Positions 15,071-27,814 are shown, counted from the first letter of the stretch. The stretch is DNA of 64,000 nt from Leifsonia sp. 466MF (GCF_900100265.1 NZ_LT629696.1:992001-1056000); one strand, 5' to 3'. Translations and numbers: made by a program. Notes: generated by a model not told the origin, from the letters alone.

Positions 15071-18000
15071 TCAGGAGGCGAGGACTTTGCGGATGCGCTG
15101 CAGGGAGACGGTCTCGGCGGTGCCCAGCGACTGCGCGAAGAGCGAGACGCGGAACTCCTCTAGCATCCACCGCGCGTGCACCAGCGACGGCGGCGAACCG
15201 GGCGCGAGCGGGATGCGGCCGCCCGCGTCCGTGTACAGGGCGACCGCCGTCTCCACCTGCGTCTGCCAGGCCCGGTCGCGGCCGGGGTTCGTGGGCAGCG
15301 CCTGCATGCGCTGCGTGATCCCGGCGAGGTACCGCGGCAGGTGCCGCAACTGCTCGAGCCCTGTCGCCGACACGAATCCGACGCCCTTCCCGGCCCACAC
15401 CAGTCCGGAGAGCTGCCCCTTCGCGTCGTTCAGCGCCGCCAGGTAGGTCAGCGCCGTCACGCCCGCGATCGCCTTCTCGGCTGTGCGGGCGGCGGTGAGG
15501 ATGCGGGTGACGAGCGCGACCGTCTCGAACATCGAGTCCATCACGATGCCGGACACCCGATCCCGCACCGCCTCGAATTCGGCGCGCATGAACACCTGGC
15601 CGTCGGGCTTCATCCGGTACAGCACCGAGTCGATCACGGCCAGCAGGCAGTCGTCGAACAGCGCCTTGGTGTTGGGGTAGGGGCTCGCCGCGAGCGTGAG
15701 CTTCTCGTTGGCCGTCAGGTGCTGCTGCACGTAGGCGACGGGCGAGGGGATGCTGGCGAGCAGCAGCCGCCGCACACCGCCCGGCATGGCCCGGGCCTGC
15801 TCGGCGGGCGTTCCCATCAGGCGGATGCTGACGGAGTCGCCGTCGTCGACGAGCGCCGGGTAGGCGCGGATCACGTTCTTCGTGCCGCCCGGTCCGGTGT
15901 GCGTGGAGTCGACGAAGCGGGGGAGCTCGTCGAGATCCCAGGTCGTCAGCCCGGTCCGTTCGATCGCGTTGGGCGTTCGCGCCTCCGCGACGGCGGCGAC
16001 CGAGTCGCGGGCCCGCGATCGCAGCCGCTCCTGCAGCGCGCCGAGGTCCTTCCCGCTGGCGAGCGTGCGTCCGCGCTCTCCGACGACCTGGAAGGTCGGC
16101 CGGAGGTGCGCGGGGAGGCGGTCGAGGTCGAAGTCCGAGCCGCTGACGCGGGATCCGGTCAGCCGCGAGATCGTCGCCGCGAGCGTGTCGGCGAGGGAGG
16201 CCGCGGGCCGCTCACCCTCGTGGGCGCGCATCCCGGCTGTTCCGGACAGCTCGCCGAGCAGCCGCTGCGCCCAGTCGGCGGCCGGGACCACCTGTCGCCG
16301 GATCGCCTTCGGCAGCGACTTGATGAGCGCGGTCACGAGCTCGTGGCGCAGCCCGGGCACCTGCCAGTCGAAGCCGTCGGGGAGCAGCCCGGCGAGCAGC
16401 GGAAGCGGCACCTGCACGGTCACCCCGTCGTCCTCCGCACCCGGCTCGAACCGGTACCGCAGGGTCAGCTGCTGGTCGCCCTGCCGCCAGACGGGCGGGA
16501 AGGCGTCCTCGTCGACCTCGGCCGCCTCCTCGTCGAGCAGCGCCTCCGGCGTCATCGTGAGGAGGTCGGGCGTCTCCTGCCTTGCCTTCTTCCACCAGCC
16601 CTCGAACGAGCGGGTGGACACCACGTCGGCGGGGATGCGCTTGTCGTAGAACTCGAAGACCGCCTCGTCGTCGTTGAGGATGTCGCGGCGGCGGGTGCGC
16701 TCCTCCAGCTCGCGCAGCTCGGCCCGGAGCTTCCGGTTGGCGCGGTCGAACGCCTGGTGCGAGTCCCATTCGCCGTCGACGAGGGCGTGCCGGATGAAGA
16801 GCTCGCGTGACAGCTCCCGGTCGATTCGCGCATACTGCACGCGCCGGCGCGGGATGATCGGGACGCCGAACAGCGTCACGCGCTCGTAGGCGACGACGGA
16901 CCCCTGGTTCTTCTCCCAGTGCGGCTCGCTGTATTGGCGCTTGCAGAGGTCTCCCGCGATGGGCTCGGCCCACGCCGGGTCGATGGCCGCGTTCATCCGC
17001 GCGAACAGCCGGGATGTCTCCACCAGCTCGGCGCTCATCACCGCGTTCGGCTGCTTCTTGGCCAGGGTGGATCCGGGGAAGATCACGAACCGGGTCTGGC
17101 GGGCGCCGAGATACTCGGCCTGCCTGCTGCGCGGGGCCTTGCCCGCACCCTTCGGCGCAGGACCGGTCTCGCGCACATCCTTCAGCCCGATGTGCGAGAG
17201 CAGCCCGGCGAGCAGCGAGCGGTGGATGCCGTCGGGGTTGACGGACGGCTCGCCGATGGTCAGCCCGAGCGGCTTGGCGAGCTGCCGCAGCTGGCGGTAG
17301 ACGTCCTGCCACTCGCGCACCCGCAGGAAGTTGAGGAACTCGGCCTTGCAGAGCCGCCGGAAGGCGCTGGACGAGAGCTCCTTCTGCTGCTCTTCGAGGT
17401 AGTTCCAGAGGTTGAGGAGGGTGAGGAAGTCGCTGGTCGGGTCGGCGAACCGGGCGTGCTTCTCGTCGGCGCTGCCGCGGCGCTCGACGGGACGCTCGCG
17501 CGGGTCCTGGATGGTGAGTCCGGCGACGATGGCCATCACCTCTCGCGAGGTGCCGTGACGTTTCGACTCGACGACCATGCGGGCGAACCGCGGGTCGATC
17601 GGGAGCTGTGCGAGCTGACGTCCCACCGGCGTGAGCTTCGTGCCCTCCTTCGCCGTCGCGATCGCGCCGAGCTCGGTGAGCAGATCCAGACCGTCTTTAA
17701 TGCCGCGCGAGTCCGGCGGGGTGAGGAACGGGAACGCCGCGATGTCGCCGAGGCCGAGCGAGATCATCTGCAGGATCACCGCGGCGAGGTTGGTGCGGAG
17801 GATCTCGGGCTCGGTGAACTCGGGCCGCTTGGCGAAGTCCTCCTCGGAGTACAGCCGGATGGCGATGCCGTCGCTGGTGCGGCCGGAGCGGCCCGACCGC
17901 TGGTTGGCGCTGGCCTGCGAGATCGCCTCGATCGGGAGCCGCTGCACCTTCGCCCGCGTGCTGTACCGGCTGATCCGGGCCGTGCCCGCATCCACCACGT

Positions 18001-18952
18001 ACTTGATGCCGGGGACGGTGAGGCTGGTCTCGGCGACGTTCGTGGCGAGGACGACGCGGCGCCGGATGCCGGGGAGCGTCGACGGCTGGAAGACGCGGTG
18101 CTGCTCGGCGGAGGAGAGGCGGCCGTAGAGCGGCAGAACCTCGGTTCCGGGCAGATTGCGGCCACGGATCGCGTCGGCCGCATCCCGGATCTCGTTCTCG
18201 CCGGAGAGGAAGACGAGCACGTCGCCTGCGGCCTCGCGGGCCAGCTCGTCGAGCGCGTCGTTGATGCCCTGAAGGTAGTCGCGGTCGGCCGACGGCACCG
18301 GGTCCGGATCGTCGTCGTCCTCGTCCAGCGCTTCGGCGACCAGCGGACGGTAGCGGATCTCGACCGGGTAGGTGCGGCCGGAGACCTCGACGATCGGCGC
18401 CGGGGTGCCGTCCGCGGAGGCGAAGTGCTGCGCGAAGCTCTCCGGGTCGATGGTCGCGGAGGTGATGATGAGCTTGAGGTCGGGACGCTGCGGCAGCAGC
18501 TGCTTGAGGTATCCCAGCAGGAAGTCGATGTTGAGGCTGCGCTCGTGCGCCTCGTCGATGATGATCGTGTCGTACGCCCGCAGCATCCGGTCGCGGCGCA
18601 GCTCGTTGAGCAGGATGCCGTCGGTCATCAGCTTGATCCTGGTCGCCTTGGACACCTTGTCGGTGAAGCGGACCTGGTAGCCGACCAGCTCGCCGACGGA
18701 CTGGCCCAGCTCCTCCGCGATCCGCTCCGCGATGGTACGAGCGGCGAGGCGGCGGGGCTGCGTGTGACCGATGCTGGTGCGGCCGAGCTCCAGCGCGATC
18801 TTCGGCAGCTGCGTGGTCTTGCCCGACCCGGTCGCGCCGGCGACGATGACGACCTGGTTGTCGCGGATGGCGCGCGCGATGTCCTCCCGCTTCCGGCTGA
18901 CCGGCAGCTCGGGCGGGAAGACGATGCGGGGGAGGGTTGCGGTCGAAGACAT
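15071..18952 (-). CDS. hrpA: ATP-dependent RNA helicase HrpA (DEAH box)
   Basis: A 1293-residue DEAH-box helicase, the normal HrpA length. Motif I GATGSGKT (39-46), DEAH (133-136), motif III SAT (ITSATID, about 164) and motif VI QRSGRSGR (in ASANQRSGRSGRTSDGIA, about 350) are all present. The HA2/OB region follows, and the last ~600 residues are the DUF3418-type C-terminal extension typical of bacterial HrpA. It acts on structured RNA in the cytoplasm; in E. coli it resolves stalled ribosomes, which is family knowledge. GGAGGG lies just before ATG 18952 and TAAACT about 15 bases upstream may be the -10. Single gene, bounded by a hairpin at its 3' end. Confidence 0.95.
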   Translation of the reverse strand: MSSTATLPRIVFPPELPVSRKREDIARAIRDNQVVIVAGATGSGKTTQLPKIALELGRTSIGHTQPRRLAARTIAERIAEELGQSVGELVGYQVRFTDKVSKATRIKLMTDGILLNELRRDRMLRAYDTIIIDEAHERSLNIDFLLGYLKQLLPQRPDLKLIITSATIDPESFAQHFASADGTPAPIVEVSGRTYPVEIRYRPLVAEALDEDDDDPDPVPSADRDYLQGINDALDELAREAAGDVLVFLSGENEIRDAADAIRGRNLPGTEVLPLYGRLSSAEQHRVFQPSTLPGIRRRVVLATNVAETSLTVPGIKYVVDAGTARISRYSTRAKVQRLPIEAISQASANQRSGRSGRTSDGIAIRLYSEEDFAKRPEFTEPEILRTNLAAVILQMISLGLGDIAAFPFLTPPDSRGIKDGLDLLTELGAIATAKEGTKLTPVGRQLAQLPIDPRFARMVVESKRHGTSREVMAIVAGLTIQDPRERPVERRGSADEKHARFADPTSDFLTLLNLWNYLEEQQKELSSSAFRRLCKAEFLNFLRVREWQDVYRQLRQLAKPLGLTIGEPSVNPDGIHRSLLAGLLSHIGLKDVRETGPAPKGAGKAPRSRQAEYLGARQTRFVIFPGSTLAKKQPNAVMSAELVETSRLFARMNAAIDPAWAEPIAGDLCKRQYSEPHWEKNQGSVVAYERVTLFGVPIIPRRRVQYARIDRELSRELFIRHALVDGEWDSHQAFDRANRKLRAELRELEERTRRRDILNDDEAVFEFYDKRIPADVVSTRSFEGWWKKARQETPDLLTMTPEALLDEEAAEVDEDAFPPVWRQGDQQLTLRYRFEPGAEDDGVTVQVPLPLLAGLLPDGFDWQVPGLRHELVTALIKSLPKAIRRQVVPAADWAQRLLGELSGTAGMRAHEGERPAASLADTLAATISRLTGSRVSGSDFDLDRLPAHLRPTFQVVGERGRTLASGKDLGALQERLRSRARDSVAAVAEARTPNAIERTGLTTWDLDELPRFVDSTHTGPGGTKNVIRAYPALVDDGDSVSIRLMGTPAEQARAMPGGVRRLLLASIPSPVAYVQQHLTANEKLTLAASPYPNTKALFDDCLLAVIDSVLYRMKPDGQVFMRAEFEAVRDRVSGIVMDSMFETVALVTRILTAARTAEKAIAGVTALTYLAALNDAKGQLSGLVWAGKGVGFVSATGLEQLRHLPRYLAGITQRMQALPTNPGRDRAWQTQVETAVALYTDAGGRIPLAPGSPPSLVHARWMLEEFRVSLFAQSLGTAETVSLQRIRKVLAS

Positions 18953-19087
18953 GAGCCCTCCAGTTTACCCGTGTGGGGCGCCATCCCGGACGGTCCCCAG
19001 CCGGGGGCGTTGCCCCGCGCCCGCCGCTGACGTAGGTTCGCATCACACCCGGAACGGGTCCGGCGTCAATGGAGACGAGGAGAACCC

Positions 19088-21554
<2,467 letters not shown>

Positions 21555-21612
21555 TTCACCGGCCGGGAGCGTGCGGCCCATCCGTGTCGCCGCTCCCGGC
21601 TAGGCTCGACGG

Positions 21613-22023
21613 GTGAGGATCACGTCGGTCACGGGGAAGATCGCCTACGTCGTCGGCGTCTTCGCGTTCATCCTGCTGGTGAACGGGTTCATCATCGCGA
21701 ACCTCGTCAACGCCACCCTCGACGTGCTGATCGTCGCCGCCCTGAACGTGGCGTACGTCATCGTCGGGGTGCGCTGCTTCCGCGGCGCCGGCGAGAACCG
21801 CACCGATCCGCGGCCCTGGTGGCGCGCGACCGCCCGTCCCGCGGCCGGGTTCTGGATCGGCGCAGCGCTGGTGATCCTGGCGTTCATCTCCGGCGTCGGC
21901 GCGCTGGCCAGCCGCCCGGAGGGGGCATTCATCCCGGCCGTCTCCTGCCTGACCTACGCGGTGCTCGCCGCGTTCTACCTCAACTCGTCCGTGCGGCTGC
22001 ACGGGATGGATCGGCCGGCCTGA
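21613..22023 (+). CDS. small four-helix membrane protein, unknown function
   Basis: A 136-residue protein with four hydrophobic segments: IAYVVGVFAFILLVNGFIIA, LDVLIVAALNVAYVIVGV, AAGFWIGAALVILAFISGVG and AFIPAVSCLTYAVLAAFYL. The loop between helices 2 and 3 is basic and carries CFRGAGENRTD. I do not recognise a family. GTG 21613 is used because TAGGCT (21601-21606) ends exactly 6 bases upstream, a leaderless pattern. The next gene downstream is the YyaL-like protein on the same strand with its own leaderless-type -10. Confidence 0.7.
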   Translation: MRITSVTGKIAYVVGVFAFILLVNGFIIANLVNATLDVLIVAALNVAYVIVGVRCFRGAGENRTDPRPWWRATARPAAGFWIGAALVILAFISGVGALASRPEGAFIPAVSCLTYAVLAAFYLNSSVRLHGMDRPA

Positions 22024-22095
22024 TCGCATCCGTACGACTGCTGCCTTGCGGCGTCGAGGGCTTACGTTCCCGCGCCCGGGTCGTAGGGTGAGCCC

Positions 22096-23946
22096 ATGGT
22101 GAATCGGCTCGCGGACGCGGTCAGCCCCTACCTGCGCGCTCACGCGTCCAACCCGGTCGACTGGTTCCCGTGGGGCGCCGAGGCGTTCGCGGAGGCGCGG
22201 CGGCGGGATGTGCCGGTGCTGATCTCCATCGGGTACGCGACCTGCCACTGGTGCCACGTCATGGCACGCGAGAGCTTCAGCGATCCGATCGCCGCCGGCG
22301 AGCTGAACGCGCGGTACGTGGCGATCAAGGTCGACCGGGAGGAGCATCCCGAGGTGGATGCGGCCTACCTCTCCGCCGCGAGCGCCTTCACGGACAACCT
22401 GGGCTGGCCGCTGACGGTGTTCGCCACACCAGAAGGCCGCGCGTTCTTCGCGGGGACCTACTTCCCGCCCGAGCCGATCGGCGGCCGCGCGTCGTTCCGT
22501 CAGGTGCTCGACGCCGTCGCCGACGCGTGGATGAACCGCCGGGACGCCGTGGAGTCGGACGCCGCGCGGGTCGGCGAGGCGATGACCGCTGCGGCCGCAG
22601 CCGCGACGGCGGTCGCCGACCTGCCCGACGACCGAGTCCTCGACGCGGCTGTCGAGCGGCTCGCGCAGGCGGAGGACCCGCAGTACGGCGGCTTCGGGAC
22701 GGCGCCGAAGTTCCCCGTCGCGCCGGTCCTTGGCTTTCTGCTCGCCCGGCCGTCCGGCCGCGAGCTGGGGCACCGGACCCTGGAGCGCATGGCCGCCTCG
22801 CCACTCCGCGACCCGGTCGACGGCGGCTTCTTCCGGTACGCCACCCGCCGCGACTGGAGCGACCCGCACTACGAACGGATGCTCTACGACAACGCGCTGC
22901 TGCTCGACGCGTACGCCACCGCGTGGCAGCAGGGCGGCGCCGCCTGGGCGGAGCGAACGGCCGACGGGGTCGCCGCGTTCCTGCTGGCGGTGCTGCGGCG
23001 ACCGGCCGGAGGCTTCGCCTCTGCGCAGGACTCCGAGAGCGTCATCGACGGCGCGCGGGTCGAGGGCACCTACTACACGGTCCCGCCGGAGGAGCGCGCC
23101 AGGCTGGAACCGCCGGCCGTTGACGGTAAGGTGTTGACCGGGTGGAACGGCTTCGCGATCGGCGCCCTCGCGCGAGCCGGTCGCATCCTCGACCGACCGG
23201 CCTGGATCGCCGCGGCGGGGGAGGCAGCCGACATGCTGCTGACCCGCCACCGGCGGCCGGACGGGCTGCTGCTCCGCGCCTCCCTCGGCGGCCGGGCCAG
23301 CGACGCGGAGGCGACACTCGAGGACTACGGTGGGCTCGCCGGCGGCCTCCTGGAGCTGGCGCTCGCCGGCGGCGGAGCGCGCTACGCGGCGGCGGCGCGC
23401 GACCTGGTGGACCTGTGCCTGGATGCGGCACGCGAGGGGACGTGCCCGTTCGAGACCCCGGGCGGAGGCGACCCGGTGCTGGCCGCGACCGGGTTGGCCG
23501 TGCGCGTCGACCCGAGCGAGGGCGCGTATCCCTCGGGTCTGAGCGCGACCGCCGCGGCGGCGCACACGCTCTACCTGCTGTCGGGGGAGCGGAAGTACGA
23601 GCGGGCTGCACGGGAGGCGATGCGGATGGTCGCCGCGCAGGCGCCCCAGGTGCCGAGCGGCTTCGGGGCGTCGCTCACGCTGATGTCCCGCCTGGGGGAG
23701 GAGCCGGAGCAGCTCGTCGTGGTGCGGCCGGCGGAGCCGGGCGCGGATACCGGAGGGCTCGTGCAGGCCGCGCGGCGGCATCCGGCACCGCTGATCGCTC
23801 TGGTGACCGAACAGGATGCGGCCGACCTGGCCGCGGACGGGTTCGAGCTGTTCGAGGGGCGCGTCACTCGCGACGGCCTACCGACCGCGTATCTCTGCCG
23901 CGACTTCGTCTGCCGGCTGCCCGTGACGGACGCGGCGGCGTTGTAG
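22096..23946 (+). CDS. thioredoxin-domain protein, YyaL/DUF255 family
   Basis: A 616-residue protein. The N-terminal thioredoxin-like domain opens with the family hallmark [15 protein letters not shown] and contains CHWCHVM (Cys50 and Cys53), the YyaL redox-like site. The rest is an alpha/alpha-barrel-like region with repeated helices resembling the N-acylglucosamine 2-epimerase/glycosidase fold ([42 protein letters not shown]). The biochemical role of the family is not settled. ATG 22096 follows TAGGGT by 6 bases (leaderless type). It converges with the FAD oxidase gene, 38 bases apart. Confidence 0.9.
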   Translation: MVNRLADAVSPYLRAHASNPVDWFPWGAEAFAEARRRDVPVLISIGYATCHWCHVMARESFSDPIAAGELNARYVAIKVDREEHPEVDAAYLSAASAFTDNLGWPLTVFATPEGRAFFAGTYFPPEPIGGRASFRQVLDAVADAWMNRRDAVESDAARVGEAMTAAAAAATAVADLPDDRVLDAAVERLAQAEDPQYGGFGTAPKFPVAPVLGFLLARPSGRELGHRTLERMAASPLRDPVDGGFFRYATRRDWSDPHYERMLYDNALLLDAYATAWQQGGAAWAERTADGVAAFLLAVLRRPAGGFASAQDSESVIDGARVEGTYYTVPPEERARLEPPAVDGKVLTGWNGFAIGALARAGRILDRPAWIAAAGEAADMLLTRHRRPDGLLLRASLGGRASDAEATLEDYGGLAGGLLELALAGGGARYAAAARDLVDLCLDAAREGTCPFETPGGGDPVLAATGLAVRVDPSEGAYPSGLSATAAAAHTLYLLSGERKYERAAREAMRMVAAQAPQVPSGFGASLTLMSRLGEEPEQLVVVRPAEPGADTGGLVQAARRHPAPLIALVTEQDAADLAADGFELFEGRVTRDGLPTAYLCRDFVCRLPVTDAAAL

Positions 23947-23984
23947 CAGCCGGCGCACAACCGGGAACCTCCGACCGGACGGGG

Positions 23985-25562
23985 TCATTGCGGTGCGATG
24001 CCCTGGGCGTACCCGAAGACGCCGCGCGGGTCGTAGGCGGACTTGACCGCTCGCAGCCGCGCGTAGTTGCGCCCGTAATAGGCCTGCTGCGGATCTCGCA
24101 GATACGGATCCGGGAAGTTCTGGTAGGCGCGCGTCGACGGAACGAGGGCGGTCAGGCCGTCCAGCCACTCCCGGTGCACCCGCAGGCTCGACGCCGGATC
24201 GCCCTCCGACCAGTTGACGTTGAACTGCGCGATGAACAGGGCATCGCGGTGGACGTATGCCGTCGCTTCCGCGGCGACGTCGTTCACGGCGCCGCCCAGC
24301 GCGAAGAGGGCGATGTCGACGCCGTCCGGGTTGGAACTGCCCGGCCAGGTCAGCAGGTGGTCGCGGACGGCGGCTATCCGTTCGCCGGGAAGAGGCTCGG
24401 TCAGCACGGCCGATGCTCCCGTGAACGGAGCGGGCGCGACATCCTCGTTGAGCAGTTCGCTCGCCTCGGCCAGGGTGACGTCGCGGATGCTCGCCGCGTT
24501 GGCCGCCTGCTCCGACGGCGTGCCGAGTCGCAGCGCGGGGGCGAGCAGGTCGCGCAGCTCACGGGCGCTGCCATAGAACTGCCCGATGGCCGTCACCGAA
24601 GCGTTGGCGCGGACCTGTGGGGCTGACGTGCCGGACGTCCCCAGGCCGATGCGCATGTGCAGCCGTGGGTCGCGGAAGGCGTCGGCGCACGCGCGCTGGA
24701 GCGCGACGGCCGCATCCACCGCCGTGTCGATGCTCCAGCTGAAGCGGTAGAAGGCGACCGTCCCGTGGTATTTGTCGTAGTCGAGGGTGAAATCGAAGTG
24801 GATGCCGAAGTTGTCGCCCGCTCCACCGCGCACCGCCCAGAAGAGGTCGGCGTTCTCCTTCTCGCTGCACGTGATCCACTCGCCGTCGGCCCCGATCAGC
24901 CGGGTCTCCACCAACCGGTCGCAGGTGAGCCCCGCCATCTTGTCGCTGAATCCGATGCCTCCGCCGAGCACGAGCCCGGCGACCCCGACACTGCTGCATC
25001 GACCGGTCGGAAGGACGATGTTGCCCCGTTCCAGCAGGGGATGCAGCATGCCGTTGGTGACACCGGCCTCCACCAGCAGGGTCCCCGCTTTCTTCGTCAA
25101 CGTGCCCGTCGAGTAGCAGACGACCGGCGCGGACGCGTGGGCGTCATCCTGCCAGACCACATCCGTCATCAGCGAGAGCACCAGCAGCAGACCGCCGGTG
25201 GTCGAGAACCCGGCGTAGTTGTGGCCGAGCCCGCTGCGCGGCGTGATCGGCACGCCGTTGCGCACGGCCCAGCGGACGCACGCCGCGATGTCGGCAGGAC
25301 TGCGCGGCGTGACGATCGCCAACGGGCGGACGGAGGCGAATTGGCGGTTGAACGGAGGCGCGAGCTGCTCGTACCGCGGCTGGCCGGGGATCAGCAGGTA
25401 GTCGGGCCGGGAGAGGGCACGACGGAGCTCCTCGAGATCGGGGCCGTCACCGCCGAAGGGCGCCGCCTCCGGTGCCGAGTGCGCCATCGTCGTGGGCGAG
25501 AGGCCCAGCCCCGCGCCGATCGCCGCACCGAATCCGGTGCGGAGCAGTGTTCTCCGGTCCAT
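23985..25562 (-). CDS. Tat-exported FAD-linked oxidase (BBE-type)
   Basis: A 525-residue berberine-bridge-like oxidase. The N-terminus MDRRTLLRTGFGAAIGAG has a twin-arginine followed by a hydrophobic stretch, so Tat export of the folded flavoprotein is likely. The FAD domain shows PRSGLGHNYAG with His114 and GRCSSVGVAGLVLGGGIGF with Cys189. Both are the residues that bind FAD covalently in bicovalent members, although the usual RSGGH spacing has one extra residue here. The C-terminal YYGRNYARLRAVKSAYDP motif is the BBE domain. The ATG 25562 has GGAG upstream; an earlier ATG would hide the Tat motif. Substrate unknown (sugar or alcohol oxidase-like). Confidence 0.85.
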   Translation of the reverse strand: MDRRTLLRTGFGAAIGAGLGLSPTTMAHSAPEAAPFGGDGPDLEELRRALSRPDYLLIPGQPRYEQLAPPFNRQFASVRPLAIVTPRSPADIAACVRWAVRNGVPITPRSGLGHNYAGFSTTGGLLLVLSLMTDVVWQDDAHASAPVVCYSTGTLTKKAGTLLVEAGVTNGMLHPLLERGNIVLPTGRCSSVGVAGLVLGGGIGFSDKMAGLTCDRLVETRLIGADGEWITCSEKENADLFWAVRGGAGDNFGIHFDFTLDYDKYHGTVAFYRFSWSIDTAVDAAVALQRACADAFRDPRLHMRIGLGTSGTSAPQVRANASVTAIGQFYGSARELRDLLAPALRLGTPSEQAANAASIRDVTLAEASELLNEDVAPAPFTGASAVLTEPLPGERIAAVRDHLLTWPGSSNPDGVDIALFALGGAVNDVAAEATAYVHRDALFIAQFNVNWSEGDPASSLRVHREWLDGLTALVPSTRAYQNFPDPYLRDPQQAYYGRNYARLRAVKSAYDPRGVFGYAQGIAPQ

Positions 25563-25686
25563 GTCGACTCCATCCCTCGCCTTAACCGACGGAGACGGAC
25601 GCGCGAACATGACCGGATCGGGCGTTTAAACCTGATGGGGTGCGAGCGGCATCCCGGGCGGGTATGCGCGCCCGGTGACCGCCCTC

Positions 25687-26298
25687 TCAGCGACGCACGC
25701 GATACGTGAGGTGCGCGACCTCGGGGGTCACGCGCTCGCGCAGCAACTCCAATTCGAGCGAGGGCACACGGTCGAAGACACGCTCACCCGCGCCGAGGGT
25801 GACGGGAGCGATGTGCAGCCGCAGCTCGTCGACGATCCCCGCCCACAGCGCCTGATTGAGGGTCTCGGCGCCGCCGGCGATGGCGACGTCCGCATCCCCG
25901 GCGATCTCTCGCGCCTGCTCGACCGCCGAGTGGATGCCGTCGGTGACGAACCGGAACGTGGTCCCGGTCAGCTCCAGCGGGTCGCGGGCGTAGTGCGTGA
26001 GCACGAACACCGGCGCGTGATACGGCGGCTCCTCGCCCCACCACCCGATCCAGTCGCCGAGCGGCTCGTCCGGGGTGGGCCACTCGTTCCGCACCGGGCC
26101 GAACATCTTGCGTCCCATCACGTAGGCGCCCGCCGCGGTGATGGCGTCGATCTCCTCCGCGTGCGCGTCGGCGTACTCGAACATCCACGCGTGCAGGCGG
26201 TTGGCCGCTCCACCGCCCAGCGGCTGCTCCAGCGACTGGTCGGGGCCGGCCGCGAAGCCGTCGAGCGAGATGGCGATGTCGGCGGTGACGATTCCCAT
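25687..26298 (-). CDS. dihydrofolate reductase/RibD-like oxidoreductase
   Basis: A 203-residue protein of the RibD C-terminal/DHFR-like family. It begins MGIVTADIAISLDGFAAGPD, with the typical SLDG motif, and contains GAYVMGRKMFGP and the nucleotide-binding DVAIAGGAETLNQAL near residue 140. Relatives are NADPH-dependent reductases of unassigned substrate and are widespread in Actinobacteria. AGAGTA (complement TACTCT) ends exactly 6 bases before ATG 26298, so leaderless expression is likely. It follows the 111-residue gene by 13 bases, so the two may also be cotranscribed. Confidence 0.88.
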   Translation of the reverse strand: MGIVTADIAISLDGFAAGPDQSLEQPLGGGAANRLHAWMFEYADAHAEEIDAITAAGAYVMGRKMFGPVRNEWPTPDEPLGDWIGWWGEEPPYHAPVFVLTHYARDPLELTGTTFRFVTDGIHSAVEQAREIAGDADVAIAGGAETLNQALWAGIVDELRLHIAPVTLGAGERVFDRVPSLELELLRERVTPEVAHLTYRVRR

Positions 26299-26311
26299 GC
26301 GGGAAGAGTAG

Positions 26312-26647
26312 TCAGGCGCGCTCGACCTTGTCGAGCATCCCCCAGACCGCTTCGCTGAGTTCGGGATGCTCCAGGGCGATCCGGCGCAGCACCCCGTACT
26401 CGAAGCGGGCGAACACATCGCGGCCGGCCGAGGGATGGTGTGCGCGGGACTGCTCGTCGGCGAGGTCGAACGCCTCGATCGCGGTGGCGCGGAGGCCGAT
26501 GACGACCTGCTCGTCGACACTCGGCAGATCGGGGATGAACTGCCACGGATCTTCCCCGGCACGGCAGCGGTGCTCGATGATCGCGGACAGCTCGTCGCGC
26601 GCCTGCTGGCGGAGCAGCTCGATGCTGCGCGGCACCGGTTCGGTCAT
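26312..26647 (-). CDS. hypothetical helical protein (111 aa)
   Basis: A 111-residue, probably all-helical, charged protein (SIELLRQQARDELSAIIEHR, then FARFEYGVLRRIALEHPE). No membrane segment, signal peptide or cysteine cluster is visible. I do not recognise a family. A clear ribosome site GGAAGGAGGG lies about 8 bases before ATG 26647, which supports translation. It precedes the RibD-like gene by 13 bases on the same strand, so they may be cotranscribed. Confidence 0.6.
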   Translation of the reverse strand: MTEPVPRSIELLRQQARDELSAIIEHRCRAGEDPWQFIPDLPSVDEQVVIGLRATAIEAFDLADEQSRAHHPSAGRDVFARFEYGVLRRIALEHPELSEAVWGMLDKVERA

Positions 26648-26790
26648 CTCGCACCCTCCTTCCCCGGGTCGTGGACGGGTCGTTCGCCCGCCGCGCCGGC
26701 CCCATCGCCCGCGCAGTGGGAACAGCCTAGGCGGTGCCGGCGACACCACGCCAATCGGGGTGCAACGAAGGGTCTACGTGTCGCGCGATG

Positions 26791-27684
26791 TCACTCGGTG
26801 CGAGCGAGGAGGTAGGCGTTCAGCTCAGCGGTGAGGGCCGCATCCACCGGGTACTCGCGCTCGTCCAGGTGCGTGACGGGCGCCGCCTGGCGGACGCTCG
26901 ACACCAGCCAGAGGGCGTCGGCGGCGGTCACGTCGTCAAGGGTCAGGGGAGCGAACTCCGTCCGCAGACCGCGGCTCTCGAAGAAGTCGAAGACGGCCGC
27001 CTGCGTGGTCCCGGCGAGGATGCCCTGGTCGGTGTTCGGCGTGCGGACGACGCCGTCGGTGAGGGTCACGACGTTCGAGGTGGGGCCCTCGAGTGCGTAG
27101 CCGTCGCTGCTGACGAAGAGCACGTCATCGGCCCCGCGGCGGACCGCCTCGCGCTGCGCGGCGCGGTTGATCGCGTACGACAGCGTCTTCGCGCCGGCGA
27201 GCAGCCAGGGCGACGTCTCGGCGACGTCGTGGCGGTACCCGCGATCGAGGGTGACCACCCGGATGCCGAGGCGGGCCCGCGAGAAGTCCTCGCCCAGATC
27301 CACGAACAGCCAGCCGCTCGGGACGCCAGAGCCCTCGATCCCGCGGCTGTAGATGAGCTTGGCGTAGAGCTCCGCATCCCGGTCGCCGTTGCGGGTCAGG
27401 TAGTCGGCGACGCCAGCGCGCACGGCCTCCCGCCAGACGTCGAGCGCCGGGGCCGGGAGGTCGAGCAGCGCGGCGGAGTGCGCCAGTCGCGCGAGGTGCG
27501 GTTCGAGCGCCTGCGGGTGGCCGTCGATGACGGCGATCGTCTCGAAGACGCCGTCGCCGCGGGTGACCGACAGATCGGTGACGCGCACCTGCGGCGCGTC
27601 GAAGTCGGACACCACGAACCCGGGATCGCCGGCCTCCGGGGTCCCGGTCGGCGTGGTGATGGTGAGGAGTGTCGCGCGCGTCAT
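26791..27684 (-). CDS. pabC: class IV aminotransferase / aminodeoxychorismate lyase-like
   Basis: A 297-residue PLP enzyme of fold type IV. The PLP lysine is Lys166 in LLAGAKTLSYA, with Glu at EGPTSNVV and the phosphate-cradle GILAGTTQAAV. The motif order resembles 4-amino-4-deoxychorismate lyase (folate pathway), but D-amino acid and branched-chain aminotransferases share these motifs, so the gene symbol is a best guess. No pabA/pabB is adjacent. CAGAAT lies 6 bases before ATG 27684, consistent with leaderless transcription. A family B hairpin lies between it and the acylphosphatase gene upstream of it. Confidence 0.8.
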   Translation of the reverse strand: MTRATLLTITTPTGTPEAGDPGFVVSDFDAPQVRVTDLSVTRGDGVFETIAVIDGHPQALEPHLARLAHSAALLDLPAPALDVWREAVRAGVADYLTRNGDRDAELYAKLIYSRGIEGSGVPSGWLFVDLGEDFSRARLGIRVVTLDRGYRHDVAETSPWLLAGAKTLSYAINRAAQREAVRRGADDVLFVSSDGYALEGPTSNVVTLTDGVVRTPNTDQGILAGTTQAAVFDFFESRGLRTEFAPLTLDDVTAADALWLVSSVRQAAPVTHLDEREYPVDAALTAELNAYLLARTE

Positions 27685-27742
27685 GCCCCCATTCTGCCCC
27701 GCGCCTCCTTCCCCGCGTCCGTCCCTCCCGTAACGAGCCAAG

Positions 27743-27797
27743 AGCTCCTGAGTTTTTCCGCTTTCGCGCGGTGATTCGTGCGAAAAACTCAGGAGCT
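27743..27797. terminator. hairpin with T5/A5 stem, family B copy 2
   Basis: Inverted repeat AGCTCCTGAGTTTTTC and complement around a 23-base centre. It lies 17 bases after the acylphosphatase stop on the minus strand and shares the core and part of the loop (ATTCGTGCGAAAAACTC) with the copy at 56739-56791. Likely the acylphosphatase terminator. Confidence 0.85.
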
Positions 27798-27814
27798 GTT
27801 CGGTTGGGGAGGGG

